A DNA stretch of 64,000 nt. Source: Diaphorobacter limosus (GTDB taxonomy: Bacteria > Pseudomonadota > Gammaproteobacteria > Burkholderiales > Burkholderiaceae_C). The first letter of the stretch is position 1. Every line of letters starts with the position of its first letter. This document shows, one piece after another, positions 51,428 through 61,445 of the stretch. The DNA lies in assembly GCF_033100095.1 (NCBI RefSeq), contig NZ_CP136921.1, forward strand, positions 528,501 to 592,500. Reading direction: 5' to 3'. A program made the position numbers and the translations under genes. The notes under the pieces were generated by a model that made no database searches, was not told the DNA's origin, and was given only the letters and a program-made list of their open reading frames with translations.

Positions 51428-52464
51428 GCGCCGCAAGCCCATCCTTGTCCCCCGGCCGCCGCGCCTGGCGGCGTTTCCGTGCCAACCGCCTGGGCTTCTG
51501 GAGCCTGGTGCTGTTCTGCACCCTGGTCGTCATCAGCCTGGCTGCCGAGCTGGTCAGCAACGACCGGCCGCTCATCGTGCGCTACCAGGGGCAGACCTAC
51601 TTCCCCATGCTCAAGGACTACCCCGAGACCACGTTCGGTGGCGACTTCCAGACGCCCGCCGACTACCTCGACCCCTATGTGCGCCGGCGCATCACCGAGG
51701 GCGGCAACTGGGCGCTGTACACGCTCAACCCCTACGGCGCCAATACCCTGAACTACTTCGCCAAGCAGCCCAACCCCTCGGGCCCGTCGCGCGATAACTG
51801 GCTGGGCACGGACGACCGCGGGCGCGACCTGCTGGCGCAGCTGATCTACGGCTTTCGCGTCAGCGTGCTGTTCGGCATGGCGCTCACCGTGGTCGGCGTG
51901 GCGCTGGGCGTGGCGGCCGGGGCCGTGCAGGGGTTCTTTGGCGGCAAGACCGACCTGGCCTTCCAGCGTTTCATCGAGATCTGGGGCTCCATGCCGGAGC
52001 TGTACCTGCTCATCATCTTCAGTGCGGTGTTTGCGCCCAGCATTGCGCTGCTGCTGGTGCTGCTCTCCCTGTTCGGCTGGATGGGGCTGTCGGACTATGT
52101 GCGCGCCGAGTTTCTGCGCAACCGCCAGCTCGACTACGTGAAGGCCGCGCGCGCCCTGGGCGTCAAAAGCGGCCACATCATCTGGCGCCACATACTACCC
52201 AACAGCATGACGCCGGTGGTCACCTTTCTGCCCTTTCGCATGGGCGCGGCCATCCTGGCGCTGACCTCGCTTGATTTTCTGGGCCTGGGCGTGCCGCCGG
52301 GCACACCCAGCCTGGGCGAGCTGCTATCGCAGGGCAAGAACAACATCGACGCCTGGTGGATCTCCATCTTCACCTTCGCCGTGCTGGTGACCACGCTGCT
52401 GCTGCTCACCTTCATGGGCGACGCGCTGCGCGACGCCCTCGACCCCCGCAAGGCGGAGCACTGA
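51424..52464 (+). CDS. yejE: Peptide ABC transporter permease YejE
   Basis: This 346-residue DppC/OppC-class permease has a cytosolic N-terminus (RRAWRRFRANRLGFWSLVLF) and a long periplasmic segment with PMLKDYPETTFGGDFQTPADYLDPYV, typical of YejE. The coupling helix region is near 230 (LRNRQLDYVKAARALGVKSGHIIWRHILPNS). Its start overlaps the toxin stop, so its translation may depend on toxin translation. It forms the channel with YejB. Confidence 0.95.
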   Translation: MSAASPSLSPGRRAWRRFRANRLGFWSLVLFCTLVVISLAAELVSNDRPLIVRYQGQTYFPMLKDYPETTFGGDFQTPADYLDPYVRRRITEGGNWALYTLNPYGANTLNYFAKQPNPSGPSRDNWLGTDDRGRDLLAQLIYGFRVSVLFGMALTVVGVALGVAAGAVQGFFGGKTDLAFQRFIEIWGSMPELYLLIIFSAVFAPSIALLLVLLSLFGWMGLSDYVRAEFLRNRQLDYVKAARALGVKSGHIIWRHILPNSMTPVVTFLPFRMGAAILALTSLDFLGLGVPPGTPSLGELLSQGKNNIDAWWISIFTFAVLVTTLLLLTFMGDALRDALDPRKAEH

Positions 52465-52465
52465 C

Positions 52466-54103
52466 ATGCGCGCCACTGCCCCCATGAACCCTCAGTCGCC
52501 CCCGCTCTTGCAAGTACGGGATCTGGAGGTGCGCTTTGGCGCCAAGCAGGTGGTGCACGGCGTGAGCTTTGACATCGCCCCCGGCGAGAAGCTGGCCCTG
52601 GTGGGCGAGTCGGGTTCGGGCAAGACCGTGACGGCGCTGGCCCTGCTGCGCCTGGCCGGCGACGCCCAGCTGACGGGCAGCGCGCTGATGGCCGGGCGCG
52701 ATCTGCTGCAACTGAGCGAACGCGAGTTGCGCGGCGTGCGCGGCGGCGACATCGCCATGGTGTTCCAGGAGCCCATGACCGCGCTGAACCCGCTCATGCC
52801 CGTGGGCGAGCAGGTGGCCGAGGTTTTGATGCTGAAACAGGCCCTGACCAAGGCACAGAGCGCGCAATCAGCTATCGAATTGTTAGCAAGCACGGGCATC
52901 CCCGAGCCCGCGCGACGCGCCGGCAGCTTCCCGCACCAGCTCTCGGGCGGGCAGCGCCAGCGCGCCATGATCGCCATGGCCCTCGCCTCGCGGCCCAAGC
53001 TGTTGCTGGCCGACGAACCGACGACGGCGCTCGACGTCACGCTGCGCGGCCAGATCCTCGATCTGTTGTCCGACCTGCAGCGCCAGACCGGCATGGCCGT
53101 GCTGCTCATCACGCACGACCTGCTGCTGGTGCGCCGCTTTGCCGACCGCGTGGCGGTGATGGAGCAGGGCGTGCTGGTGGAGCAGGGCGCGGTGGCGCAG
53201 GTGTTTGGTACCCCGCAACATGACTACACGCGCCGCCTGATCGGCAGCACGCCGCAGCGCGACGTGATCGAGGGTGCGGCGGCCGAAGGCGCCACCCCCG
53301 CCGCCCAGGCCGATGCACTGCGCGTTGCCTATCCCGTGCCACTGCCGGGTTTTCGTGGCTGGTTTGCCAAGGGCGAGTTCGTGGCGGTCAACGGCGTGGG
53401 TTTTCAACTGCAGAGCGCGCGCACCCTGGGCGTGGTGGGCGAGTCGGGCTCGGGCAAGTCCACGCTGGCCCAGGCACTGCTGGGCCTGTTGCCGTCAACG
53501 GGTGAGTTGCAGGTGGCGGGCCAGGCCTGGCAGCAGCCGTCGCATGGCAACAGCTCCCATAACCAGGCCTTGCGCCAGCAGGTGCAGGTGGTGTTCCAAG
53601 ACCCGTTCTCGTCGCTGTCGCCGCGCATGACCGTGGAAGAGATTGTCGGCGAGGGCCTGCAGGTGCACGCACCCCAGCTGCCGCTGCCTGAACGCCGCGC
53701 GCGCGTGGCCGCCATGCTGGCCGAGGTGGGCCTGACCGAGGCGCAGTTTCCCGGCCTGCTCGCGCGCTACCCGCATGAATTCTCGGGCGGCCAACGCCAG
53801 CGCCTGGCGATCGCGCGCGCCCTCATCGTGCAGCCGCAGCTGCTGGTGCTGGACGAGCCCACCAGCGCGCTGGACGTGACCATCCAGCAGCAGGTGCTGT
53901 CGCTGCTGCAGCGGCTGCAAAAGGAGCACGCCCTGTCCTACCTGCTCATTACCCATGATGTGGCCGTGGTGCGCGCCATGGCGCATGAGGTCATCGTCAT
54001 GAAGGACGGCGAGGTGGTGGAGTCCGGCAGCGTGCAGCAGGTGCTGGATGCGCCGCAGCACCCCTACACGCAGCGCCTGGTGGAGGCGGCGCGCGCGCCG
54101 TGA
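52466..54103 (+). CDS. yejF: Peptide ABC transporter, double ATPase YejF
   Basis: This 545-residue protein contains two complete ABC ATPase domains. Domain 1 has Walker A GESGSGKT (~45), signature LSGGQRQR (~160) and Walker B LLLADEPT. Domain 2 has GESGSGKS (~325), FSGGQRQR (~435) and LLVLDEPT. This fused arrangement is diagnostic of YejF. ATG 52466 lies 8 bases after a GGAG site; ATG 52484 is an alternative. It powers import through YejBE and ends the operon. Confidence 0.95.
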   Translation: MRATAPMNPQSPPLLQVRDLEVRFGAKQVVHGVSFDIAPGEKLALVGESGSGKTVTALALLRLAGDAQLTGSALMAGRDLLQLSERELRGVRGGDIAMVFQEPMTALNPLMPVGEQVAEVLMLKQALTKAQSAQSAIELLASTGIPEPARRAGSFPHQLSGGQRQRAMIAMALASRPKLLLADEPTTALDVTLRGQILDLLSDLQRQTGMAVLLITHDLLLVRRFADRVAVMEQGVLVEQGAVAQVFGTPQHDYTRRLIGSTPQRDVIEGAAAEGATPAAQADALRVAYPVPLPGFRGWFAKGEFVAVNGVGFQLQSARTLGVVGESGSGKSTLAQALLGLLPSTGELQVAGQAWQQPSHGNSSHNQALRQQVQVVFQDPFSSLSPRMTVEEIVGEGLQVHAPQLPLPERRARVAAMLAEVGLTEAQFPGLLARYPHEFSGGQRQRLAIARALIVQPQLLVLDEPTSALDVTIQQQVLSLLQRLQKEHALSYLLITHDVAVVRAMAHEVIVMKDGEVVESGSVQQVLDAPQHPYTQRLVEAARAP

Positions 54104-54127
54104 GCGCAGCTCCAGGCCACTGCCGGC

Positions 54128-54133
54128 TAGAAT
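54128..54133 (+). promoter_or_regulatory. Probable -10 box of the thrS leader promoter
   Basis: TAGAAT lies 45 bases upstream of the leader ATG, in the short gap after yejF. No good -35 is visible. It would start a leader transcript of about 200 bases before thrS. Confidence 0.4.
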
Positions 54134-54177
54134 ATGCGCTTTACAAGATAACAAGGGCGAGAAAGGCAATGTCGGTT

Positions 54178-54219
54178 ATGACACCGCGAACTACGACGGA
54201 GACCTCCACCGGCCGCTAA
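54178..54219 (+). CDS. Threonine-rich leader peptide for thrS attenuation
   Basis: A 13-codon frame reads [13 protein letters not shown] and then TAA. Six of its thirteen residues are threonine, three of them consecutive, using four different Thr codons (ACA, ACT, ACG, ACC). A GAAAGG site lies 10-15 bases upstream. CGGCC (54210-54214) and GGCCG (54224-54228) form a hairpin over the stop codon. The segment TTCGCGC (54229-54235) can pair with GCGCGGA (54267-54273), which is the left arm of the downstream terminator. This is the classical layout of amino-acid-starvation attenuation: stalling at Thr codons when charged tRNA-Thr is scarce would favour the antiterminator and raise ThrRS synthesis. 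Confidence 0.75.
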   Translation: MTPRTTTETSTGR

Positions 54220-54263
54220 GGCTGGCCGTTCGCGCCTGCACGAGAGCTTTTCTCACCCTCACC

Positions 54264-54293
54264 AAAGCGCGGACTTTTGTACCGCGCTTTTTT
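54264..54293 (+). terminator. Attenuator (intrinsic terminator) in the thrS leader
   Basis: AAAGCGCGG (54264-54272) pairs perfectly with CCGCGCTTT (54282-54290) and is followed by TTT, giving a six-T run. It lies 45 bases after the leader peptide stop and 53 bases before thrS, so unconditional termination here would silence the essential gene. It must be conditional. Confidence 0.8.
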
Positions 54294-54346
54294 GCTTCTG
54301 GGCCTCAAAGCGCGCGCCGCAACCGCAATTCCCAAGGATTTCTCAC

Positions 54347-56266
54347 ATGCTTCACATCACGCTGCCCGATGGTTCCCAACGCGAATTCCCCGGCCCGGTG
54401 ACCGTGGCCGAGGTGGCCGCCTCGATCGGCGCTGGCCTGGCCAAGGCAGCCCTCGCCGGCAAGATCGGTGACAGGGTGGTCGATACCAGCCACCTGATCA
54501 CCGAAGACAGCCCGCTGGCCATCGTCACCGCCAAGGATGCCGATGGCCTGGAGGTCATTCGCCACTCCACCGCCCACCTGCTGGCCTACGCCGTCAAAGA
54601 GCTGTTCCCGGACGCGCAGGTCACCATAGGCCCGGTGATAGACAACGGCTTTTATTACGACTTTGCGTACAAGCGCCCGTTCACGCCCGAGGATCTGGTG
54701 GCGATCGAGAAGCGCATGGCCGAGCTGGCCGCCAAGGACGAACCGGTGGTGCGCCGCGTGCTGCCGCGCGACGAAGCCGTGGCGTATTTCAAGGGCCTGG
54801 GCGAGCACTACAAGGCCGAGATCATTGCCAGCATCCCCAGCAACGAAGACGTCAGTCTGTACCGTGAAGGCGCGTTTGAAGACCTGTGCCGTGGCCCGCA
54901 CGTGCCCAGCACCGGCAAGCTCAAGCACTTCAAGCTGATGAAGGTGGCCGGGGCCTACTGGCGTGGCGACCATCGCAACGAGATGCTGCAGCGCGTCTAC
55001 GGCACGGCCTGGGCCAGCAAGGACGAACTGCAGAACTACCTGCACATGCTGGAAGAGGCAGAGAAGCGCGACCATCGCAAGCTCGGGCGTGAACTCGATC
55101 TGTTCCACATCGACGAGCATTCGCCCGGCACCGTGTTCTGGCACCCCAAGGGCTGGACGCTTTGGCAGCAGGTCGAGCAATACATGCGCCGCGTCTACCA
55201 GGACAACGGTTACCAGGAGGTCAAGGGTCCGCAAATCCTGGACAAGACCCTGTGGGAGAAGACCGGCCACTGGGACAAGTACCGCGAGAACATGTTCACG
55301 ACCGAGTCGGAAAAGCGCGACTATGCCCTGAAGCCGATGAACTGCCCGGGCCACATCCTGATCTTCAAGCAGGGCATCAAAAGCTACCGCGACCTGCCGC
55401 TGCGCTACGGCGAGTTTGGCCAATGCCACCGCAACGAGCCCACCGGCGGCCTGCACGGCATCATGCGCGTGCGCGGTTTCACGCAGGACGATGGCCATAT
55501 CTTCTGCACCGAAGACCAGATCCAGCCCGAGGTGCTGGCCTTCACGCAGTTGCTGCAGAAGGTCTACGCCGACTTTGGCTATAGCGACATCATCTACAAG
55601 GTGGCTACGCGCCCCGAGGCGCGCATCGGCTCGGATGAGAGCTGGGACAAGGCCGAGGCGGCGTTGATCCACAGCCTGGAGGCGTCGGGCTGCGCGTTCG
55701 AGATTTCGCCCGGCGAGGGCGCCTTCTACGGCCCGAAGATCGAATACACCTTGAAGGACGCCATTGGCCGGCACTGGCAGTGCGGCACGATACAGGTGGA
55801 CTTTTCCATGCCCGAGCGCCTGGACGCCGAATACGTCGGCGAGGATGGCGGCCGCCACCGTCCGGTGATGTTGCACCGCGCCATCGTTGGTTCGCTGGAG
55901 CGCTTCATCGGCATCCTGATCGAGCAGCACGCGGGCGCGCTGCCGGTGTGGCTGGCGCCGCTGCAGGTGGCGGTGCTCAACATCACCGATGCACAGCAGG
56001 ACTACTGTCGCGAAATTGCCGCAAAGCTGCAAAAAGCACTGCCCCATCAAGACCTTAGGGTGGTGACCGATCTGCGCAACGAAAAGATTACGTATAAAAT
56101 ACGCGAGCATGCGCTGCAAAAGCTGCCCTACATCCTGGTCGCCGGCGACAAGGAAAAGGCCGCCGGAGCCGTCGCAGTGCGCGCCCGGGGCAACAAAGAC
56201 CTGGGTGTGATGTCCCTCGACGCCTTTGTCGAACTGATCGCACGGGACATCGCCTCCAAAGCCTGA
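54347..56266 (+). CDS. thrS: Threonyl-tRNA synthetase
   Basis: This 639-residue enzyme has the full ThrRS layout: an N-terminal TGS domain ([16 protein letters not shown], 1-62), the editing domain with [20 protein letters not shown], and the class II catalytic core with [12 protein letters not shown] and [15 protein letters not shown] (motif 2). [23 protein letters not shown] follows and leads into the anticodon-binding domain. The length equals the usual ~640. It is preceded by the Thr-rich leader and attenuator and followed by infC. Confidence 0.98.
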   Translation: MLHITLPDGSQREFPGPVTVAEVAASIGAGLAKAALAGKIGDRVVDTSHLITEDSPLAIVTAKDADGLEVIRHSTAHLLAYAVKELFPDAQVTIGPVIDNGFYYDFAYKRPFTPEDLVAIEKRMAELAAKDEPVVRRVLPRDEAVAYFKGLGEHYKAEIIASIPSNEDVSLYREGAFEDLCRGPHVPSTGKLKHFKLMKVAGAYWRGDHRNEMLQRVYGTAWASKDELQNYLHMLEEAEKRDHRKLGRELDLFHIDEHSPGTVFWHPKGWTLWQQVEQYMRRVYQDNGYQEVKGPQILDKTLWEKTGHWDKYRENMFTTESEKRDYALKPMNCPGHILIFKQGIKSYRDLPLRYGEFGQCHRNEPTGGLHGIMRVRGFTQDDGHIFCTEDQIQPEVLAFTQLLQKVYADFGYSDIIYKVATRPEARIGSDESWDKAEAALIHSLEASGCAFEISPGEGAFYGPKIEYTLKDAIGRHWQCGTIQVDFSMPERLDAEYVGEDGGRHRPVMLHRAIVGSLERFIGILIEQHAGALPVWLAPLQVAVLNITDAQQDYCREIAAKLQKALPHQDLRVVTDLRNEKITYKIREHALQKLPYILVAGDKEKAAGAVAVRARGNKDLGVMSLDAFVELIARDIASKA

Positions 56267-56314
56267 TTTTTGAGAATCAAACATCGCTTTGAAGCGCACA
56301 GGTGGTGCGTGAGC

Positions 56315-56338
56315 AGCTACGCTTTTCGTAGCTTTTTT
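56315..56338 (+). terminator. Hairpin with T-run between thrS and infC
   Basis: AGCTACG (56315-56321) pairs with CGTAGCT (56327-56333), followed by six Ts. It resembles a short intrinsic terminator inside the operon and could partly uncouple infC from thrS. The T-run ends 3 bases before the ribosome-binding region of infC. Confidence 0.65.
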
Positions 56339-56355
56339 GATTGAAGGTGAAAGCC

Positions 56356-56961
56356 ATCGCTACTGAATTTCGTGACCGTCGCCAGCGTGAGGAACGCAAG
56401 CACCGTCTGAACCGTGAAATCACGGCGCCTGAAGTGCGCCTGTCTGGTCCTGAAAATGAGCCCATCGGCATCGTCAGCCTGCAGGAAGCCCTGCGCATGG
56501 CGGGCGACCTGGATGTGGATCTGGTGGAAATCGCCGCTACGGCCAGTCCTCCCGTCTGCCGCTTGATGGATTACGGCAAGTTCAAGTACCAGGAGCAGAA
56601 GAAGGCGGCCGAGGCCAAGGCCAAGCAGACGGTCATCGACATCAAGGAAGTGAAATTCCGTCCGGGTACGGATGATGGCGACTACAACATCAAGTTGCGC
56701 AACATCCGTCGCTTCCTGGCCGATGGTGACAAATGCAAGATCACGCTGCGCTTTCGTGGCCGCGAGATCACGCATCAGGAACTAGGCCTAGCACTGCTCA
56801 ACCGCCTGCGTGACGACCTGGCCGACACCATTTTGGTCGAGCAGTTTCCCAAGCTCGAAGGCCGTCAGATGATCATGATGATCGCGCCGGCGCGCAAGAA
56901 GCCTGGGGTCAAGCCGGCGGCAGATGCCGCGCCGGTCGCCAGCGGCAGCGAAGCGGCGTAA
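56356..56961 (+). CDS. infC: Translation initiation factor IF-3
   Basis: This protein of about 201 residues matches IF-3: [31 protein letters not shown] in the N-domain, [16 protein letters not shown] in the linker, [33 protein letters not shown] and [16 protein letters not shown] in the C-domain. No ATG is available at the expected place. The best start is ATC at 56356 (ATC GCT ACT GAA TTT), placed 5 bases after AAGGTGA and giving the usual [10 protein letters not shown]-terminus. A TTG at 56341 is in frame but lacks a ribosome site. infC genes are known for non-canonical start codons (ATT in E. coli), which IF-3 itself discriminates against, giving autoregulation. Confidence 0.95.
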   Translation: MATEFRDRRQREERKHRLNREITAPEVRLSGPENEPIGIVSLQEALRMAGDLDVDLVEIAATASPPVCRLMDYGKFKYQEQKKAAEAKAKQTVIDIKEVKFRPGTDDGDYNIKLRNIRRFLADGDKCKITLRFRGREITHQELGLALLNRLRDDLADTILVEQFPKLEGRQMIMMIAPARKKPGVKPAADAAPVASGSEAA

Positions 56962-56971
56962 GCAAAGAAAA

Positions 56972-57040
56972 TTTGGCCGGCGTCCATTGCGAGATGGGCG
57001 CCAGCCGATAGGCGGTGCGAGAGCATTGCCGCACGGCGGA
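56972..57040 (+). promoter_or_regulatory. Structured leader before rpmI-rplT
   Basis: The 175-base gap between infC and rpmI contains GGCGTCCAT pairing with ATGGGCGCC (56979-57003) and a second hairpin around GCGGTGC...GCCGC. In E. coli the region before rpmI folds into a structure bound by L20 to repress its own operon. A similar role here is plausible but unproven. Confidence 0.4.
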
Positions 57041-57136
57041 CTGTAAAGCCTGCCGTTTTAAAAAGTGGCTCGGGGCCAGCAAGGATGCACAGTGGTGTGC
57101 AGACGCCTCACGAGCACAAATCAAAGGAGCATGCAA

Positions 57137-57340
57137 ATGCCCAAAATGAAGACCAAGAGCAGCGCGAAGAAGCGTTTTCGCGTTCGTCCGGGTGGCACCG
57201 TCAAGCGCGGTCAAGCCTTCAAGCGTCACATCCTGACCAAGAAGACCACCAAGAACAAGCGCCAACTGCGTGGCATCGTGAATGTGCACGACGGTGACAT
57301 GGGCTCCATCGCCAAGATGCTGCCCATGGCTGGCCTGTAA
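57137..57340 (+). CDS. rpmI: Ribosomal protein bL35
   Basis: This 67-residue protein has the typical bL35 sequence ([42 protein letters not shown]). ATG 57137 is chosen over ATG 57131 because AAAGGAG is 7 bases upstream of it. rplT follows after 26 bases, in the usual infC-rpmI-rplT order. Confidence 0.97.
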   Translation: MPKMKTKSSAKKRFRVRPGGTVKRGQAFKRHILTKKTTKNKRQLRGIVNVHDGDMGSIAKMLPMAGL

Positions 57341-57366
57341 TCAACTGACGAACAAGGAGAAAACAC

Positions 57367-57726
57367 ATGCCTCGCGTCAAACGTGGTGTAACGGCCCGCG
57401 CCCGTCACAAAAAGGTTCTCGCCCTGGCCAAGGGTTTTCGCGGTCGCCGCGGCAATGTCTTCCGCATCGCCAAGCAGGCGGTGATGAAGGCTGGTCAGTA
57501 CGCTTACCGCGATCGCCGCAACAAGAAGCGCGTGTTCCGCCGTCTGTGGATCACGCGTATCAACGCTGCTGCGCGTGAACTGGGCCTGACCTACAGCCAG
57601 TTCACCAACGGCCTGAAGAAGGCCGCCATCGAGATCGACCGCAAGATGCTGGCCGACCTCGCGGTGCACGACAAGGCTGCCTTTGGCAGCATCGTGGAGC
57701 AAGTCAAGGCCAAGCTGGCTGCTTGA
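57367..57726 (+). CDS. rplT: Ribosomal protein bL20
   Basis: This 119-residue protein matches bL20 ([77 protein letters not shown]). L20 is an early large-subunit assembly protein and the known repressor of this operon in E. coli. An AAGGAG site precedes the ATG. Confidence 0.98.
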   Translation: MPRVKRGVTARARHKKVLALAKGFRGRRGNVFRIAKQAVMKAGQYAYRDRRNKKRVFRRLWITRINAAARELGLTYSQFTNGLKKAAIEIDRKMLADLAVHDKAAFGSIVEQVKAKLAA

Positions 57727-57774
57727 GTTCACGATAGATAGCTACTTGTTTTGTAGCTGTCTGCGCACAAACAG

Positions 57775-57816
57775 CAAGGGCTAGGGCTTGAAAAGGCGCT
57801 AGCCCTTGTTTTATTT
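57775..57816 (+). terminator. Terminator-like hairpin between rplT and pheS
   Basis: CAAGGGCTAGGGC (57775-57787) pairs with GCGCTAGCCCTTG (57796-57808) with one mismatch, followed by TTTTATTT. The preceding bases (GATAGCTACTTGTTTTGTAGCTG, 57735 on) also contain AGCTA/TAGCT repeats, so the unit may be a variant of the intergenic repeat family. No phenylalanine-rich leader like E. coli pheM is seen. Confidence 0.65.
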
Positions 57817-57827
57817 CAAGAGTCGAT

Positions 57828-58880
57828 ATGAACGAGCTGGATTCCCTGGTGACAAGCGCGAGCGAAGCCTTCGCGCATGCTGCAACCCCTGCCGACCTGG
57901 AAAACGCCAAGGCGCTGTTTCTGGGCAAGTCGGGCCGCCTGACTGAACTGATGAAGGGCATGGCGCAGCTCTCGCCCGAGGACAAGAAGACGCGCGGCGC
58001 AGCCATCAACGTCGCCAAGCAGGCTGTGGAGGCCGCATTGACGGCACGTCGCCAGGCCCTGGCCCAGGCCGAGCTGGAACGCCAACTCCAGGCCGAGGCG
58101 TTGGACGTGACGCTGCCCGGCCGCAAGCAAGGCCGTGGCGGTCTGCACCCGGTGTCGCTGACGCTGGAGCGCATCGAGGGCATCTTCGGCTCCATGGGTT
58201 TTGACGTGGCCGACGGCCCCGAGATCGAGACCGACTGGTTCAACTTCACGGCACTGAACACGCCCGAGGACCACCCGGCGCGCTCCATGCACGACACCTT
58301 CTACGTGGAAGGAGGCACCGCCACAGCGCCCAACCTGCTGCGCACGCACACCAGCCCGATGCAGATCCGCCATGCCGTGCAGCATGTGAAGAAATACCGC
58401 GACCTGATTGACGCCGGCCAGGCCATGCCCGAGATCCGCGTCATCGCGCCCGGCCGCACCTACCGCGTCGACAGCGACGCCACGCACTCGCCCATGTTCC
58501 ACCAGTGCGAAGGCCTGTGGATTGGCGAGAACGTCAGCTTCAAGGACCTGAAGGTCATCTTCACGGCCTTCTGCAAGACCTTCTTTGAAAGCGATGACCT
58601 GGTACTGCGCTTTCGCCCCAGCTTCTTCCCGTTCACCGAGCCCAGCGCCGAGATCGACATTCAGTTCCAGAGCGGGCCGCTGGCCGGCCGCTGGCTGGAG
58701 GTGGCCGGCAGCGGCCAGGTGCACCCCAACGTGGTGCGCAACATGGGGCTGGACCCCGAGCGCTTCATCGGCTTTGCGTTCGGCATGGGGCCGGACCGCC
58801 TGACCATGCTGCGCTATGGCGTGAACGATTTGCGCCTGTTCTTCGACGGCGACATCCGCTTCCTGTCGCAGTTCCAGTAA
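57828..58880 (+). CDS. pheS: Phenylalanyl-tRNA synthetase alpha subunit
   Basis: This 350-residue protein has an N-terminal coiled coil (~10-90) and the class II catalytic core: [86 protein letters not shown]. It pairs with PheT as an alpha2-beta2 enzyme. It lies 102 bases after rplT behind a terminator-like hairpin. Confidence 0.98.
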   Translation: MNELDSLVTSASEAFAHAATPADLENAKALFLGKSGRLTELMKGMAQLSPEDKKTRGAAINVAKQAVEAALTARRQALAQAELERQLQAEALDVTLPGRKQGRGGLHPVSLTLERIEGIFGSMGFDVADGPEIETDWFNFTALNTPEDHPARSMHDTFYVEGGTATAPNLLRTHTSPMQIRHAVQHVKKYRDLIDAGQAMPEIRVIAPGRTYRVDSDATHSPMFHQCEGLWIGENVSFKDLKVIFTAFCKTFFESDDLVLRFRPSFFPFTEPSAEIDIQFQSGPLAGRWLEVAGSGQVHPNVVRNMGLDPERFIGFAFGMGPDRLTMLRYGVNDLRLFFDGDIRFLSQFQ

Positions 58881-59000
58881 CGCAAAAAGGTGAGTTGTTC
58901 GCGCTTGTCCTGATTGGATTTCAACACGTTTTCATATTGAAACGCACGTATAGCAAGCGCAATAAGCTCATTTTTAAAGAGCACGCCAAAGAATCTGACT
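58881..59000 (+). other. pheS-pheT spacer with nested inverted repeats
   Basis: This 120-base spacer, long for pheST, contains GCGCTTG (near 58900) and its complement CAAGCGC (near 58955) around a TTTCAA...TTGAAA hairpin. The arms resemble degenerate, opposed copies of the window's TAGCTG..GCGCTTG repeat. No gene is present. Confidence 0.5.
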
Positions 59001-61445
59001 ATGCAATTTCCCGAATCCTGGTTGCGCGAATTCTGCAACCCCGCACTTTCCACGCAAGAGCTGGCCGACACCCTGACCATGGCCGGCCTGGAGGTCGAAG
59101 AGCTCGCCCCCGTGGCCCCGCCGTTCACAAAGATTGTCGTCGGCGAGATCAAGGAGGCCGTGCAGCACCCCGACGCCGACCGCCTGCGCGTGTGCCAGGT
59201 GGACGTGGGGCAGGGCGCCCTGCTGAACATCGTCTGCGGCGCGCCGAACGCCCGTGTGGGCATCAAGGTGCCCTGCGCCATGGTGGGCGCCGAGCTGCCT
59301 GCGGGCGACGATGGCAAGCCGTTCCTGATCAAGGTTGGCAAGCTGCGCGGTGTGGAGAGCTACGGCATGCTGTGCTCGGCGCGCGAACTCAAGCTGTCTG
59401 AAGACCATGGCGGCTTGCTGGAGCTGCCTGCAGACGCACCCCTGGGCCAGAACATTCGCGACTACCTGAAGCTCGACGACACGCTGTTCACGCTGAAACT
59501 GACGCCGAATCTGGCGCATTGCCTGAGCGTCTATGGCGTTGCGCGCGAGCTGTCTGCGCTGACCGGTGCGCCGCTCGCGCAGCCGCAATTTCCCAAGGCC
59601 GCAACCTCCATCGCCGACCGCGTGCCGGTGATCATCAGCGCGCCCGATCTGTGTGGGCGTTTCTCCGGCCGCGTGATCCGCAACGTCAACACCCGCGCGG
59701 CCACGCCGCAGTGGATGGTGGACCGCCTGGCGCGTTGCGGCCAGCGCAGCGTCTCGCCGCTGGTGGACATCTCCAACTACGTGATGTTCGAGTTCGGCCG
59801 GCCCAGCCACATCTTCGACCTGGACAAGATCCACGGCGGTCTGGATGTGCGCTGGGGAGCTGCGGGCGAGCAGCTCAAGCTGCTGAACGGCAACACCGTC
59901 ACGCTGGACGAAAAGGTCGGCGTGATCGCCGACGAGCGTGCAGTCGAGTCGCTCGCCGGCATCATGGGCGGCGACGCCACGGCCGTGTCCGACGACACGC
60001 GCCACATTTACGTCGAGGCCGCCTTCTGGTGGCCCGAGGCTGTGGCCGGGCGCTCGCGCCGCTACAACTTCTCGACCGACGCCGGCCACCGCTTCGAGCG
60101 CGGCGTCGATCCGCAGCTCACCGTGGAACATATCGAGCGCATCACGCAACTCATCGTCGAGATCTGCGGCACGCCCGAGACGGCTTGTGCCCCCATTGAT
60201 GACCAGCAGGTGAATCTGCCCGCGCCGAACCCGGTGCGCATGCGCGTGGCGCGTGCCGCCAAGGTCATTGGCATGCCGCTGACGCTGGCGCAATGCGTGG
60301 ATGCGCTCAAGCGCCTGGGCCTGCCGGTGCAGCAGGGCGAGGGCGTGCTCACCGTGCAGCCACCGTCCTTTCGCTTCGACCTGCGGCTGGAGGAGGATCT
60401 GATCGAGGAAGTCGCCCGCGTGGTCGGCTACAACAACCTGCCCACGACGCCGCCGCTGGCGCCCATCACGCCCAAGCTACGCCTGGAGTCGCACCGCAGC
60501 AGCTTTGCCGTGCGCCGCGAACTGGCCGCCCTGGGCTACCAGGAAACCATCAACTTCAGCTTTGTCGAAGAGCACTGGGAGAAGGAGCTGGCCGGCAATG
60601 ACACGCCCATCAAGCTGCTCAACCCCATTGCCAGCCAGCTGAGCGTGATGCGCTCGTCGTTGCTGGGTTCGCTCTTGCAGGTCTTGAAGTTCAACCTGGA
60701 TCGCAAGGCTGCCCGCGTGCGCGTGTTTGAACTGGGCCGTGTATTCCTGCGTGATGCCAGCGTGAAGAACACCGACACCACGGTGGAGGGCTTTCATCAG
60801 CCCATGCGCGTGGCCGGTCTGGCCTATGGCGCGCCCGATGCGCTGCAATGGGGCCGCAAGGATAAGGCCGTGGACTTCTACGACGCCAAGGGCGACGTGG
60901 AGGCGCTGCTGGCGCCGCTGCGCCCAACGTTCGAGTCGGCCACGCACCCCGCGCTGCACCCGGGCCGCTGCGCCCGTGTGCTGCTGGCCGGCCAGGCCAT
61001 TGGCTATGTCGGCGAGCTGCATCCGCAGTGGCGCCAGTCCTGGGATCTGCCGACGGCACCAATGCTGTTCGAGCTGGAGCTCGACGCCGTGCTGCAGCGC
61101 CAGGTGCCGGCCTTCCGCGCCGTCGCCAAGCGTCAGCTGGTGGAGCGTGACATTGCCGTGGTGGTGGCCGAGCGCGTTACGCATGACGAGGTGATGCGTG
61201 CCATCCGAGGCTCGTTGCCGGGTGAACTGTTGCGCTCGGCTGTGCTGTTCGACGTCTTCCGCCCTCAGCCGCAACGCGCAGGTGAGGCTATGGCTGCTGG
61301 TGCCATCGCCCAGGGCGAGAAGAGCCTGGCCATTCGCCTGACCCTGGGCAGCGACGCCGAGGCCTTGACCGATGCGCAAATTGATGCCGCCGTGCAGTCC
61401 GTGCTGCAGGCGTTGACCCAGCAAACCGCAGCGAGGTTGCGATGA
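59001..61445 (+). CDS. pheT: Phenylalanyl-tRNA synthetase beta subunit
   Basis: This 814-residue protein has the expected domains: an N-terminal tRNA-binding OB fold ([27 protein letters not shown], ~39-150), the B3/B4 editing region ([22 protein letters not shown]), B5 ([24 protein letters not shown]), the catalytic-like core ([30 protein letters not shown]), and a C-terminal FDX-ACB domain with [16 protein letters not shown]. The stop overlaps the ihfA start. Confidence 0.98.
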   Translation: MQFPESWLREFCNPALSTQELADTLTMAGLEVEELAPVAPPFTKIVVGEIKEAVQHPDADRLRVCQVDVGQGALLNIVCGAPNARVGIKVPCAMVGAELPAGDDGKPFLIKVGKLRGVESYGMLCSARELKLSEDHGGLLELPADAPLGQNIRDYLKLDDTLFTLKLTPNLAHCLSVYGVARELSALTGAPLAQPQFPKAATSIADRVPVIISAPDLCGRFSGRVIRNVNTRAATPQWMVDRLARCGQRSVSPLVDISNYVMFEFGRPSHIFDLDKIHGGLDVRWGAAGEQLKLLNGNTVTLDEKVGVIADERAVESLAGIMGGDATAVSDDTRHIYVEAAFWWPEAVAGRSRRYNFSTDAGHRFERGVDPQLTVEHIERITQLIVEICGTPETACAPIDDQQVNLPAPNPVRMRVARAAKVIGMPLTLAQCVDALKRLGLPVQQGEGVLTVQPPSFRFDLRLEEDLIEEVARVVGYNNLPTTPPLAPITPKLRLESHRSSFAVRRELAALGYQETINFSFVEEHWEKELAGNDTPIKLLNPIASQLSVMRSSLLGSLLQVLKFNLDRKAARVRVFELGRVFLRDASVKNTDTTVEGFHQPMRVAGLAYGAPDALQWGRKDKAVDFYDAKGDVEALLAPLRPTFESATHPALHPGRCARVLLAGQAIGYVGELHPQWRQSWDLPTAPMLFELELDAVLQRQVPAFRAVAKRQLVERDIAVVVAERVTHDEVMRAIRGSLPGELLRSAVLFDVFRPQPQRAGEAMAAGAIAQGEKSLAIRLTLGSDAEALTDAQIDAAVQSVLQALTQQTAARLR

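Noticed and set aside
57727..57827. pheM-like phenylalanine leader peptide before pheS
   Set aside because: No short frame rich in Phe codons with a ribosome site exists there; only a repeat-like hairpin does.
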